Source: an uncultured Armatimonadota bacterium
Lineage (GTDB): Bacteria; Armatimonadota; Fimbriimonadia; Fimbriimonadales; Fimbriimonadaceae
Length of the DNA: 53,049 bases
Direction of reading: 5' to 3'
Assembly: GCA_903899015.1 (NCBI GenBank)
Contig: CAIUHP010000014.1
Span: 1 to 53,049, forward strand
Under the pieces are notes generated by a model. It was given only the letters and a program-made list of their open reading frames with translations. It was not told the DNA's origin and searched no databases. Below are positions 43,153-52,243 of the stretch, piece by piece. Made by a program: the position numbers and the translations under genes. Within the stretch, counting starts at the first letter, position 1; each line of letters starts with the position of its first letter.

Positions 43153-43916
43153 AGCAGCGCATTGCACCTGAGTTGGAAAGCCTAATGTGGACACTTGCCG
43201 AAGAAGGCAATGAGCGCGCAATCGATGAATTCGGATCGCGCCACCCTGAAATGCGCACCGAGTTGGTTCACCGAATCAATATGGTGAAAGGGCTTCGAAG
43301 TGAGAAAGGGGTGGGGACTGCGCCGACGGCCAGTATTCCACGTTTTGTACCTCGCGAGCCCAAGACGACCCCGATTCAAAGTCGTGGACCGATGGTATTG
43401 GTAGGGGGACTGGTTCTTGCTGCGATTGCGGCGGCGGCTTTCACTGTCACCACATTTATGGCCCCCGAGCCGAGATTGCACAAGGAAGACCTTCCTGCGA
43501 TCCGGCATAATGACCCGCCCAAACCTCAGACGACGGTCGAGCAAACACCCACTGTGATTGCACCTCAAGCGACCGAGAGTGATCCGGTCGTAAAAGGGCT
43601 GAAGAGTGAAGCAGCGTTAAAACCGACGATTCTTCGAGTTGACGGCTCTCCGCTTCTCACGGTCTTGCAGATGATGGCGGAAATTACGGGAACCAAGATC
43701 GTTCCTGCTCCTGGAATGCCTAATCCAAACGTCGAAGTGAATTATCAGAACATGACTGCGATGGACATGCTAAGAGACCTTGGTCGCAAGTATGCCTTTA
43801 CGCCGATTGACCAAAACGACGGCAGCATTTTAGTGGTGCCAGCCGTCGATAAATCAGGAGTCGGAACTGGAACGGGTACCGGCGGCGGTATTAGAGATCA
43901 AAAAATAGGTGGATAG
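43149..43916 (+). CDS. Membrane-anchored STN-domain protein, probable sigma partner
   Basis: 255 residues. A cytoplasmic part of about 75 residues (ELESLMWTLAEEGNERAIDEF, ELVHRINMVKGLRSEK) could hold the sigma factor. One transmembrane helix follows at about 81-101 (MVLVGGLVLAAIAAAAFTVTT), then a Pro/Thr-rich linker. The extracytoplasmic domain (about 155-235) resembles the secretin/TonB short N-terminal domain: LLTVLQMMAEITGTKIVPAPGMPNPNVEVNYQNMTAMDMLRDLGRKY. The order suggests a one-protein anti-sigma sensor. That role is inferred from the 4-bp overlap with the sigma gene. Confidence 0.78.
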   Translation: MKQRIAPELESLMWTLAEEGNERAIDEFGSRHPEMRTELVHRINMVKGLRSEKGVGTAPTASIPRFVPREPKTTPIQSRGPMVLVGGLVLAAIAAAAFTVTTFMAPEPRLHKEDLPAIRHNDPPKPQTTVEQTPTVIAPQATESDPVVKGLKSEAALKPTILRVDGSPLLTVLQMMAEITGTKIVPAPGMPNPNVEVNYQNMTAMDMLRDLGRKYAFTPIDQNDGSILVVPAVDKSGVGTGTGTGGGIRDQKIGG

Positions 43917-44002
43917 CACGCTATTTAACAATCCGTGTGACTGTAGGATAGGATTGCTAGTTCGTCCTTGTTATACTTATCAAGAACTGGAGTACAGATT
44001 TA

Positions 44003-44743
44003 ATGCCAAGGGTTCCGCGAGCTTCCGACGTTATCGAAATATTCTCTGAGAGGTCGATCTCCTACGCTTTTGCGGGGATCGTCTCGCTAGCGTTTGCGGG
44101 ACTTCTTTGGAGATACCGCGGAGACGGCATGCTTTCCGGCCTTGCGATCACTTTGATGGTTGCTGGAGTTGGCTGTATCATTTTCGCCATTTTCTGCGGA
44201 CTTCAAGTAAGAAAGGTAACGACTCACGACCTGAAATGTCCTTACTGCGAATCTCCGAACGTTCTGGTCGCTGCTCCAACCGAAGATCTTCCGTGTACAA
44301 CCTGTAATCGTATGATTCCCGTCATCGACGGCAAGACAGTTCCGGTTTCCCAGGTCCGATGCGGATTCTGCAACGAGTTGAACTTCTATTCTGAGAAGAC
44401 GGAAGTTTTGCTTTGCGAAAGCTGCAATCACGAGATTCCCATCGCCCATGACGAATCGGGCGCGCCTCGCAAAACGATTCCCGCCGCGTTTGTGGTGGTG
44501 GATGACGAGGCCATGTACGAGTTGCAACTCACGGGTCACGGAAAGCACAAGGAAGAAGAGCTCATCGGTGCCCTTCAGCACATCTTGGCTCTCAACCGAG
44601 GTCAGGTCAAGCAGATGTTGGCTGAGTTGCCGGTAACGGTTCTAACCGGCATCACTCGAAAGAAAGCCGAGATGCTCAAAGCACAGCTTGGTCTGTACGA
44701 AGGTGAAGTCGAATTCCATCCGATGGAAGAAGTTCGACGCTAG
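44003..44743 (+). CDS. Membrane protein with two zinc ribbons and L7/L12-like C-terminus
   Basis: 246 residues. Two hydrophobic helices (about 16-32 and 41-65) are followed by four CxxC pairs in two ribbons: CPYC/CTTC, then CGFC/CESC (about 75-150). The C-terminal segment (ELIGALQHILALNRGQVKQMLAELPVTVLTGITRKKAEMLKAQLG) resembles the C-terminal domain of ribosomal protein L7/L12 in pattern (AKxLVExxPxxVxxGxxxxxAExxKxxLE). No known family matches the whole. It stands alone between noncoding regions. Confidence 0.72.
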   Translation: MPRVPRASDVIEIFSERSISYAFAGIVSLAFAGLLWRYRGDGMLSGLAITLMVAGVGCIIFAIFCGLQVRKVTTHDLKCPYCESPNVLVAAPTEDLPCTTCNRMIPVIDGKTVPVSQVRCGFCNELNFYSEKTEVLLCESCNHEIPIAHDESGAPRKTIPAAFVVVDDEAMYELQLTGHGKHKEEELIGALQHILALNRGQVKQMLAELPVTVLTGITRKKAEMLKAQLGLYEGEVEFHPMEEVRR

Positions 44744-44773
44744 GTTTCTGAGTGCCGAGACCGTCCAAACATT

Positions 44774-44807
44774 TTTAGACCGCGGATGGTTTGTGCCGCG
44801 GTCTAAA
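44774..44807 (+). terminator. REP-like hairpin, extended stem, after the zinc-ribbon gene
   Basis: TTTAGACCGCGG (44774-44785), loop ATGGTTTGTG, CCGCGGTCTAAA (44796-44807): twelve perfect pairs, the longest stem of the family. It lies 30 bp after the stop and may double as a terminator. Confidence 0.7.
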
Positions 44808-44854
44808 TTGTCGTATTTTGTGCCAACCTACCGAGATTCGGGCCTTGGAAGCGA

Positions 44855-45195
44855 AACCGGAGCACAAGAATTTACGAGTTGGCACTTACTCGCACCAATT
44901 TCAAACCGCCGGGTTTGCATCCTTTCACCAAGCTCTCGTAGACCGTGGATGGGTTGTGCCGAGGTTTTACTTGTCGTGGTTTGTGCCAACCTACCGAGAT
45001 TCGGGCTTTGGAAGCGAAACCGGAGCACAAACTATCTCCGGCCTACAAGAAATTACGAGAGGGTTATTACTGACGAAAATTTCAAACCGCCGGGTTTGCA
45101 TCCTTTCCCCAAGGTTTTACTTGTAAAGCCGTGAGCCTATCTACCGAGATTCACCCATCCAAAAGCGAAACCGGAGCACAATCCATCTCCGGTCT
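44855..45195. repeat. REP-like hairpin cluster between convergent genes
   Basis: Hairpins at 44943-44964 (CCGTGG/CCGAGG, imperfect), 45020-45041 (CCGGAG, loop CACAAACTAT, CTCCGG) and 45171-45192 (CCGGAG, loop CACAATCCAT, CTCCGG). A left half only (ACCGGAGCACAAGAA) occurs near 44855. The connecting text (GTGCCAACCTACCGAGATTCGGG and AATTTCAAACCGCCGGGTT-like) is repeated at about 150-bp intervals. The 549-bp region 44744-45292 contains no gene. Confidence 0.8.
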
Positions 45196-45292
45196 GCAAC
45201 TTCCAAGTCAACAACGGCACGGAACCGTCGGCTACGGGGTGTGGTGGTGTTTGGAAATTGGACGTCAACCAACAACTTTATTACCTCCCGTC

Positions 45293-47830
45293 TTATTCGT
45301 ATCCAATGCTCTCGAGAATCGGAAGTTTGGCGGCATGAAGGGCTGGTAGCAATCCGGCGAGGACTCCGAGGACGATTGCCATGCATCCGACGACGATCAC
45401 GTGAACCCACGGCACCGCGATTGGATAAAGGTATCCGGTGACGTCAAAGCTGAAGGATCTTAGGGGCACCCACCCGCCATACAGCCCGCCAATGGTTCCG
45501 ATTAAGCCGGCCACTACTGAAACGAAGAAGCCTTCGTAGAGGATGATTTTGACAATTTGCTGGCGTGTGACACCGATTGATCGCCACAAGGCGATCTCTT
45601 TTCTTCGGTTCATCACGCCGATCCAGATCGCGTTGACGATGCCGAGCAAGCCGATGAATACCGCGATTGCGGCTTGCAAGTTTGCCATTTGCACCGCTTG
45701 CTCTAAGACGGAGTCGGTTACGTCTCGAATCTCTTGCCGATCAAAGGCGAAGGCAGAGCGGTCTTTTCCAACCTTTGCGATAACGGCTTGCTTCACTTCT
45801 GCCAGCTTGAAACCAGGTTTGACCGACATATCCACATAGCTGACCATGTTGTCTTTCCAGGCGGACTGAATCAGTTCACGATTAACAATGAGCGCACCAT
45901 GTGGCCAGGAGAGGTCGTCTACCGCACCTAAGACTTGAACTTGAACCGTCGTCAAAGGAGCTTGCATGGAGATGGTGTCTCCGGGGTGGACTTGGTAGAG
46001 GCTTTCGAAATTCGTCGAGATGTAGATGCCCTTCCCTTCCTTAAATTTCGAATACTTGCTCGGGTCGGAAAAATGAGGCGGCCAATCCCCCATGTACTTG
46101 CCCTTTCTGGCCGCTTGATACCGTTCAATGTCGAAGCCAATCATCATCACGTCGCTCCCTTTGAACGGAGTGAGCAATTTTCGGACACCGTACGCGTTTT
46201 GGACTCCGGGAATGGATTCCACCTGCTGGACAACGGAGGTTGGGAGAACCTGATTGCCGTAAACATTGGCAGCCAAGTCGTTACCCATGACGGAGATATC
46301 GAAGGGAAAAGCTGAGTTCATCCACTGGCCAGTAGTGACTCGAAAGCCTTCGACCAGCGTTTCAGTTGCGACCGTCATTGCTAATGCGCAACCAAAGGTC
46401 ATCATCGTGAAGGCAGTGCGATGAGGAGTTTTGATGAGTCCATCGAGCGCTAAGTACGGTTCGGGCTTCTTTAGTTTTCTCAGTAGCGGACGCCCCAGAT
46501 TCGCGACCACTAAAACGATTTGAGGGAACAGGAGTGCGACACCTAGAAAGACGATGCCGGTCACGCAGAGCCCGAGCGCGATCGAAAGGCTTAGCTTGGC
46601 GATCGCGAAATTGCCGACGATGCAGAGGACGACTCCGACGATGAAGGCAACGTGATAGCGGTGAGCCCTCCGAAATGTGTAGGGGCGTAGGATTTCTAAG
46701 GGGCGGACTCGGGACGCAGTTTGGACGGGGAAATAGGCAGCAACGAGTGTCGTCGTGACCCCGACGAGGAGTCCGGCGAGCAACAATAGTGGAGTCGCGC
46801 TTACGTGGGCTTCCCCCATCAATGGGAGCATGGTGTTGATCGTTCGTTTGGTGTACTCCAGCAAGGCATAGGCAAGAAGTAGACCTAGACCCAACCCGAG
46901 TGAGGAGCCAAGGATGCCAATAACAAGCCATTCGGCGAGAAGGAAGCTGAAAACTTGAATGCGAGTTGCGCCGATAGCTCGGATAATCGCGATATCTTTG
47001 AGTCGCTCAAGAACGGATACTTGGACGGAATTGTAGATGAGCAAGACACCTACGAGGAGAGCGATTACGGACACCCCGAGAAGTGAGTGTATGCGTCCCA
47101 AGGCGTCTTGCGCGGCGGAGCTTAGCTTGCCGGGCGCCTCCACCTCACAGGAAGGGCAGATTGTCGCTAAGTCCGACTTTGAGACTCCGGACACATCAAT
47201 TCGGTCCACCAATCCGGGGGTTTCTAGAATTGCCTGAGCGGCATGTAACTCCATGAATCCCACGTATCCCGATCCGGCAGCAGAAATTCGGGGATCTTGA
47301 GTGATGGCGGCGATGGGCACTTTCACTACACTGGATCGGGCTTGGAGAGGAATGGATTGCCCAACCTTGAGTCCGTGTCTTTCGGCGAAGGTTTTCGAGA
47401 CAACGATGCCGCCGTTCGAGAATTTGAGTGCAAGGAAGGTTCCTAAATCTTTTCCAACGTCACCGCCATAAAGTTTTGCAGTCGCGTCGGAGTCGAGATC
47501 TAAACCGAAAAGAAGGAAACTATGGCTTTCTGGAGGTCCGGTTGTGACGGTTGACTCTACAATCGGGGCGGCGATGGCATTGGGGAGTTTGCGAATCGCA
47601 CCCACTAACGTCTCAGGAACGGCTTGGCTACTTCCCCGCGAGACTTGCCACTGGGTCTTTCCCACCATCGTTTTGGCGCTGGCGGTAATGGAATCTTGCG
47701 CGGCAATGACAGATTCGTAAGAGGAAACAAATATGGCGACGCCAAGGGCAAGCGACAAGACAACCATCGCCAAACGGAAGCGATGAACGAGGTGATGTTT
47801 GAGGGAGTAGCGAAACAGAAGTGCCCTCAA
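45293..47830 (-). CDS. ABC transporter permease with two FtsX domains
   Basis: 845 residues. Membrane segments occur at the N-terminus (LAMVVLSLALGVAIFVSS), then a periplasmic domain of about 220 residues, a first FtsX block near 260-375, two further helices near 410-460, a second periplasmic domain, and the last FtsX block near 720-840 with GLLGIVNAIWIGVMNRRKEIALWRSIGV. This is the layout of DUF214/LolE-type exporters with ten helices. It moves substrates, often lipoproteins or peptides, out of the inner membrane. It overlaps the ATPase gene by 4 bp. Confidence 0.9.
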   Translation of the reverse strand: MRALLFRYSLKHHLVHRFRLAMVVLSLALGVAIFVSSYESVIAAQDSITASAKTMVGKTQWQVSRGSSQAVPETLVGAIRKLPNAIAAPIVESTVTTGPPESHSFLLFGLDLDSDATAKLYGGDVGKDLGTFLALKFSNGGIVVSKTFAERHGLKVGQSIPLQARSSVVKVPIAAITQDPRISAAGSGYVGFMELHAAQAILETPGLVDRIDVSGVSKSDLATICPSCEVEAPGKLSSAAQDALGRIHSLLGVSVIALLVGVLLIYNSVQVSVLERLKDIAIIRAIGATRIQVFSFLLAEWLVIGILGSSLGLGLGLLLAYALLEYTKRTINTMLPLMGEAHVSATPLLLLAGLLVGVTTTLVAAYFPVQTASRVRPLEILRPYTFRRAHRYHVAFIVGVVLCIVGNFAIAKLSLSIALGLCVTGIVFLGVALLFPQIVLVVANLGRPLLRKLKKPEPYLALDGLIKTPHRTAFTMMTFGCALAMTVATETLVEGFRVTTGQWMNSAFPFDISVMGNDLAANVYGNQVLPTSVVQQVESIPGVQNAYGVRKLLTPFKGSDVMMIGFDIERYQAARKGKYMGDWPPHFSDPSKYSKFKEGKGIYISTNFESLYQVHPGDTISMQAPLTTVQVQVLGAVDDLSWPHGALIVNRELIQSAWKDNMVSYVDMSVKPGFKLAEVKQAVIAKVGKDRSAFAFDRQEIRDVTDSVLEQAVQMANLQAAIAVFIGLLGIVNAIWIGVMNRRKEIALWRSIGVTRQQIVKIILYEGFFVSVVAGLIGTIGGLYGGWVPLRSFSFDVTGYLYPIAVPWVHVIVVGCMAIVLGVLAGLLPALHAAKLPILESIGYE

Positions 47831-48513
47831 AGGATCTTGCCATCCTTCAGCCGAATGCGCCGTCTTGCTCGATTGGCAATTCCTTCGTCGTGCGTCACGA
47901 TCAGGGTGGTCCGCTTCACGGGGCCATTCGAAGTGACGATTTCTTGATTGCCGAATTCCATCAGGAGGTCCATAATCGATTGGCCACTTTCGCTATCGAG
48001 GTTGCCAGTCGGTTCGTCGGCAAGCAAGATCGTGGGCTCCATGATGAGGGACCGAGCAATCGCTACCCTCTGTGCTTCTCCACCGGATAACTGGTCGGGG
48101 TAGTGATCTTCACGTCCTGCAAGTTTCACTTGCTTGAGTAGTTCTCGGCCTCGGTCTTGCAGAGAGGCAAAACTTCGTCCTTCGAGAGTTGAGGGCAAGA
48201 CGATATTCTCAAGTGCCGTTAACGTTGGAATAAGGTTGAAGGATTGAAACACGAGCCCGATTTCGTGTCGACGCATGATGGTGAGGTTGTCATCCGACAT
48301 CTCAAGTGTTTTGCGTCCGTTAACGTTTACGGTTCCGGATGTTGGCAGATCGAGTCCGCAAGCAAGGTGGAGGAGCGTGGATTTGCCGCATCCGCTTGGA
48401 CCGGTGATCGCGATAAACTCGCCGGCATCTACTTCTAAGTCGATGCCTCTTAGGGCTGAAACCCGCTGTTCCCCTTCGCCGTAAACCTTAGTAACGTTTT
48501 GAAATTGGAGCAT
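47827..48513 (-). CDS. ABC transporter ATPase, LolD/MacB type
   Basis: Energises the adjacent FtsX-type permease. Walker [15 protein letters not shown], signature [15 protein letters not shown], Walker [18 protein letters not shown]-loop [18 protein letters not shown] start at the ATG at 48513 ([15 protein letters not shown]), the family norm; a TTG at 48540 would add nine residues. An eight-pair inverted repeat lies immediately upstream. Confidence 0.92.
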   Translation of the reverse strand: MLQFQNVTKVYGEGEQRVSALRGIDLEVDAGEFIAITGPSGCGKSTLLHLACGLDLPTSGTVNVNGRKTLEMSDDNLTIMRRHEIGLVFQSFNLIPTLTALENIVLPSTLEGRSFASLQDRGRELLKQVKLAGREDHYPDQLSGGEAQRVAIARSLIMEPTILLADEPTGNLDSESGQSIMDLLMEFGNQEIVTSNGPVKRTTLIVTHDEGIANRARRRIRLKDGKIL

Positions 48514-48519
48514 TCTGTT

Positions 48520-48540
48520 TTGGAATCTCCCCGATTCCAA
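48520..48540 (-). promoter_or_regulatory. Inverted repeat just upstream of the exporter ATPase
   Basis: TTGGAATC (48520-48527), TCCCC, GATTCCAA (48533-48540). In the transcript the loop reads GGGGA, a possible ribosome site displayed at the top of an eight-pair stem, seven bases from the ATG. As DNA it could instead be a repressor operator. Confidence 0.5.
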
Positions 48541-48633
48541 CTTACCTTTACTACATAGTTAGGTGGATTTACAGCATAGTTTGCTGTTAGGTTGGTCGTT
48601 TACCTCCCGTCATTTCGGATTCAGCTTCGAACC

Positions 48634-48642
48634 TGTTATAAT
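48634..48642 (+). promoter_or_regulatory. Extended -10 promoter of hppA
   Basis: TGTTATAAT carries a perfect TATAAT (48637-48642) with the extended TG. The -35 region (TTCGGA at 17 bp) is poor, as is common with extended -10 promoters. Confidence 0.7.
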
Positions 48643-48645
48643 TTA

Positions 48646-48717
48646 GGCCGTTAGCCAAGCGGCCAAGTGCACCATTGCACGGAAGCGTGAAACACCTCAG
48701 GGGGTTGTCCACACAAC
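48646..48717 (+). promoter_or_regulatory. Structured 5' leader of hppA
   Basis: The predicted leader of about 70 nt folds into GGCCG (48646-48650) with CGGCC (48660-48664), then GTGCA (48667-48671) with TGCAC (48676-48680), and then a CCTCAGGGGG tract containing the likely ribosome site. I cannot assign it to a riboswitch class. Confidence 0.45.
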
Positions 48718-51700
48718 ATGAAGTTGCTTCAGCACGCGACGATGCAGGCTAGGAGCCTGATGTCGCTCCGAGCCATACGATTGCTAGTAATAGCAGTTGT
48801 TGCGAGTCTTATTCCTACAGCGGCATTTGCGGCCGAAGGAGACAACGTCAAACTGGCGTTTACTTCTGGCGACCGCATCTATCTCTATGTCTCTCTATTC
48901 CTCGGTTTTGTTGCCTTAGCCTTCGGCTACTTCTTACGCACCAATGTCATGGCTCAATCGCCTGGCAGCGAAAAGATGCAAAGCGTCGGCAAAGCAATTA
49001 AGGAAGGCGCACTTGCCTACCTTAGTCAGCAAGTCCGAACGATGCTTTACTTTGTAGTCGTTCTTGCGATTGGCTTGATGGCACTGAAGTGGACTGAAGG
49101 TCCACAAACCGCCATTGCCGTTGCAGTCTGTTTTATTTTCGGCGTGGCTGCATCGTATGCTGCGGGTTACGCGGGCATGCTCACAGCCGTTGATGGCAAC
49201 ATGAGAACGGCAAATGCGGCTCTAACGAGCTACAAGCGATCTCTTGAAGTTGCCTTCCGAAGCGGTGCGGTGGCCGGTATGGTCACAGTTGCCATGGGAC
49301 TTATCGGCGCTTCGCTGATTCTTCTCTTCGCCGGCGACAAGGCGATGACGTTGCTCATCGGATTTGGCTTCGGTGGTTCGCTTGCGGCACTCTTTATGCG
49401 TGTCGGTGGTGGAATCTTCACCAAAGCTGCTGACGTTGGAGCCGACCTCGTTGGTAAGGTTGAAGCAGGCATCCCTGAAGATGACCCTCGCAACCCGGCG
49501 ACGATTGCGGACAACGTCGGAGACAACGTTGGTGACTGTGCCGGTATGGCCGCAGACATCTTCGAGTCTTACGAAGTCACTCTTGTTGCTGCGATCGTTC
49601 TCGGCGCGGCAACGGCTCAGATTTTTGACCAATCCACTTGGATGAGATTGGTTCTCTTCGCCTTGATGGCACGTGGTGTCGGCGTTGTTGCTTCCATTTA
49701 CGGAATTCTATCCGTCAAGGGCAACGACGATATCGATGCAGATCCATTGGCCTGTATTCGACAAGGATTCTATAAGTCAGCTGCAATCGCAGCTATCGGA
49801 ACCTTCGCTCTTGCTTATATCACGATGGGTGGATCATCCAACAAGATTAAGGCAACGAACCTCGTTCCTCAGGCGAACATTTTCCGAAAGGATGTGGTCG
49901 TTCTGCAGGGCGTTCGAGACGAAATCGCGAAGAACAAAAAGATCCCTTACTATGAGGTCAAGCCAGAAGATCTCGTCGCAGACAGCCGAGTCATTGAACT
50001 CGGTTTCAAGGATGCGAAGGATCAGCTTCTTCCTCAAATCATTTCATCGAAGTCAGGCGACATTCCTGAGACGAAGGCACCGAAGGGTTACTCTCCGGTT
50101 ACCAACTTTACGGATACCAATAACCCGATTCTGAGCTATGCCGTTCAGCCAGGGTTTGCATCTGATTCTCAGAATCCTAACCTTCCTCCTCCTCGCTACT
50201 CTGTCGGTTCACTGTTTGGCGGTGGCGGCAAAGATAAGCTGATGATGGCCAAGTTCCATGTCGTTACCGACATTCCGGGCGCGCCAGAGCAGCCAGCTAC
50301 TCCGACGACTCCTGCTCGACCAGCAACTCCTCCAACCCATGAAGACATCGTGGCTTGGCAGGGTCCGAACAAGGAATCTCAATTCGACACCGACATCACG
50401 AACTTCAAAGCTCGTATGCCAGCTGGTTCCAAGATTGAAATCTTGGAGAAAGAGCCGGTTACTCTTTATGCGAACGCCGATGGCGATTTGATTTTGGGTC
50501 TGCCTGAGCAGATGGACCGAGTCGACCAAATCTCCAAGCAGGGCTTCAGCTATCAGAAATTGTCTAATAAGCAGATTGACGATTTGCTTGCCAAGCAAGC
50601 AAAGCTTCCTCCCGCCGAGACGATGCAGATGGCAGTTGCCAAGCAGCAGGATGTTCCCTGGTACTTATTCGCTATCGCAATCTCATTTGGAATCGTGATG
50701 GCATTCGCAATCGAGATGCTGACCGACTACTACGTATCGACTCACAAAAAGCCGACTCAAGAAGTCGCTGGTGTTTCGAACGCAGGTCCTGCGCCAATGA
50801 TCATTCAAGGCTTCGCTTACGCAGCTGAGTCTAGCGTGTTCATGGTGGTTGCTATCGTACTCGCGCTGATGGTGCCGCTGGCACTCTTCAATCCCGCGAC
50901 TTACGGCGGATACATTCTGAGCTTCTACGGCATCGCACTCGTTGGTTTGGGACTTCTTACAACCACTGGTTACGTGCTTGCGATGGACACGTTCGGTCCG
51001 ATCTCTGACAACGCTCAAGGCGTTTACGAGATGAGCGGCGAGGGCCACGACAACGAGTACGGAATGAAGGCTGTTCAGCGCTTGGATGCGGCTGGCAATA
51101 CGACTAAGGCTCTCACGAAGGGCTTTGCGATTGCGACCGCGGTTGTTGCTGCAGTTGCTCTATTCCACAGCTACCTGGAAAGCGCGAAGCTTGACACAAT
51201 TGGTCTGCGACTCGACGTTCCGGAGATCTTCCTCGGAATGCTCATCGGTGCAGCCGCTCCTTACCTGTTCGCTTCATCCACGATCAATGCGGTTGGACGC
51301 GCGTCCTTCCAGTTGATCAACGAAGTGCGACGACAGTTCCGAGAAGATCCGGGCATCATGGCTGGCACAAGCAAGCCGGACTATGCTCGCTGCGTGGCAA
51401 TCGTCACCGCAGCCGCTCAGAAGGAACTGCTCGCCCCAGGAATCTTGGCAATCGCGCTTCCGGCAGCAGTTGCCTTCGGCTTCTCGATTGGCAAGCCGAC
51501 GACGATGATTGGAGGTCACGAGTACAACCTGGTGGGTGCGGAAGCACTTGGCGGATTCCTCGCGGGCACCATTGCTAGTGGTCAGCTACTCGCTGTTCTG
51601 CTTGCGAACTCTGGCGGAATGTGGGACAACGCGAAGAAGCTCATCGAAGATGGACTCTATGGTGGAAAGGGAACGGACGCTCACAAGGCGGGCGTTGTCT

Positions 51701-52062
51701 GCGATACCGTTGGCGACCCATTCAAGGACACGGCTGGTCCGGCACTGAACCCGCTGATCAAGGTTATGAACCTCGTCGCGCTTCTGTTGGCGGGCGTGGT
51801 TATCCTCCCGCTCAAGGCACCCACACTGATCATGATCACGCTGGTTGCGGTTGGCGCACTCGCCATCTCAATCTACATCTCCAAGCAAGGATCGATGTCT
51901 TCTGAGTTGAGCAAAGCGACCAGTCAGCAAGCCGAGTTCGATGCTCGAAAGGCGTCTGAAGCTGCGGCCGCTATTCCTGCTCCTTCGAGCAAGAAGCGAC
52001 TGACGGTTGACGAGCCAGAATCGGATGCTGTGGTAGAAACCGAAGAACCTAACGAAAGTTAA
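48718..52062 (+). CDS. hppA: Membrane H+-pumping pyrophosphatase with giant insertion
   Basis: Couples pyrophosphate hydrolysis to ion transport. Catalytic loops are intact: DVGADLVGKVEAGIPEDDPRNPA, DNVGDNVGDCAGMAADIFESY, DTFGPISDNAQG and the C-terminal DTVGDPFKDTAGPALNPLIK. The motif GNTTKALTKG has Lys where K+-dependent enzymes have Ala, marking the K+-independent, proton-pumping class. The protein is 1114 residues, against about 650-800 usually. About 265 residues (376-641), Pro/Lys-rich and hydrophilic, sit between the membrane helices ending GTFALAYITMG and starting YLFAIAISFGIVMAF. By helix counting this loop faces away from the catalytic side. A signal-like helix precedes TM1. Confidence 0.94.
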   Translation: MKLLQHATMQARSLMSLRAIRLLVIAVVASLIPTAAFAAEGDNVKLAFTSGDRIYLYVSLFLGFVALAFGYFLRTNVMAQSPGSEKMQSVGKAIKEGALAYLSQQVRTMLYFVVVLAIGLMALKWTEGPQTAIAVAVCFIFGVAASYAAGYAGMLTAVDGNMRTANAALTSYKRSLEVAFRSGAVAGMVTVAMGLIGASLILLFAGDKAMTLLIGFGFGGSLAALFMRVGGGIFTKAADVGADLVGKVEAGIPEDDPRNPATIADNVGDNVGDCAGMAADIFESYEVTLVAAIVLGAATAQIFDQSTWMRLVLFALMARGVGVVASIYGILSVKGNDDIDADPLACIRQGFYKSAAIAAIGTFALAYITMGGSSNKIKATNLVPQANIFRKDVVVLQGVRDEIAKNKKIPYYEVKPEDLVADSRVIELGFKDAKDQLLPQIISSKSGDIPETKAPKGYSPVTNFTDTNNPILSYAVQPGFASDSQNPNLPPPRYSVGSLFGGGGKDKLMMAKFHVVTDIPGAPEQPATPTTPARPATPPTHEDIVAWQGPNKESQFDTDITNFKARMPAGSKIEILEKEPVTLYANADGDLILGLPEQMDRVDQISKQGFSYQKLSNKQIDDLLAKQAKLPPAETMQMAVAKQQDVPWYLFAIAISFGIVMAFAIEMLTDYYVSTHKKPTQEVAGVSNAGPAPMIIQGFAYAAESSVFMVVAIVLALMVPLALFNPATYGGYILSFYGIALVGLGLLTTTGYVLAMDTFGPISDNAQGVYEMSGEGHDNEYGMKAVQRLDAAGNTTKALTKGFAIATAVVAAVALFHSYLESAKLDTIGLRLDVPEIFLGMLIGAAAPYLFASSTINAVGRASFQLINEVRRQFREDPGIMAGTSKPDYARCVAIVTAAAQKELLAPGILAIALPAAVAFGFSIGKPTTMIGGHEYNLVGAEALGGFLAGTIASGQLLAVLLANSGGMWDNAKKLIEDGLYGGKGTDAHKAGVVCDTVGDPFKDTAGPALNPLIKVMNLVALLLAGVVILPLKAPTLIMITLVAVGALAISIYISKQGSMSSELSKATSQQAEFDARKASEAAAAIPAPSSKKRLTVDEPESDAVVETEEPNES

Positions 52063-52078
52063 GTTCCCTGCCTCGACA

Positions 52079-52119
52079 AGCCTGGTCTTTAAGGAAACTT
52101 GGAGACCAGGCTTTTTTTG
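52079..52119 (+). terminator. Intrinsic terminator of hppA
   Basis: AGCCTGGTCT (52079-52088) pairs perfectly with AGACCAGGCT (52103-52112), followed by seven T. Confidence 0.95.
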
Positions 52120-52243
52120 TTTGTCGATCGAGTCGTTTGAACCTTGAATAGCGAGATTCGTCCTATGCGTAAAGATAATCCACTTTTCCCCTATGGTTAT
52201 TCCTCAAGTAGGACTACACTGGGGGAACAGGACAGGTGAATAA

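Noticed and set aside
44688-45134. Open frames across 44688-45349 and 52471-52890 with repeated peptides
   Set aside because: They are translations of the REP-like repeats, lack ribosome sites and have no domain content.
44774-45192. Spaced repeats between convergent genes as a second CRISPR array
   Set aside because: Unit spacing is irregular, the connecting text is itself repeated, copies occur in both orientations, and the elements form REP hairpins.
48667-48685. ACCATTGCAC in the hppA leader, similar to part of the c-di-GMP-I riboswitch
   Set aside because: The remaining conserved core (AAAGCC, tetraloop receptor) is absent and the leader is too short.
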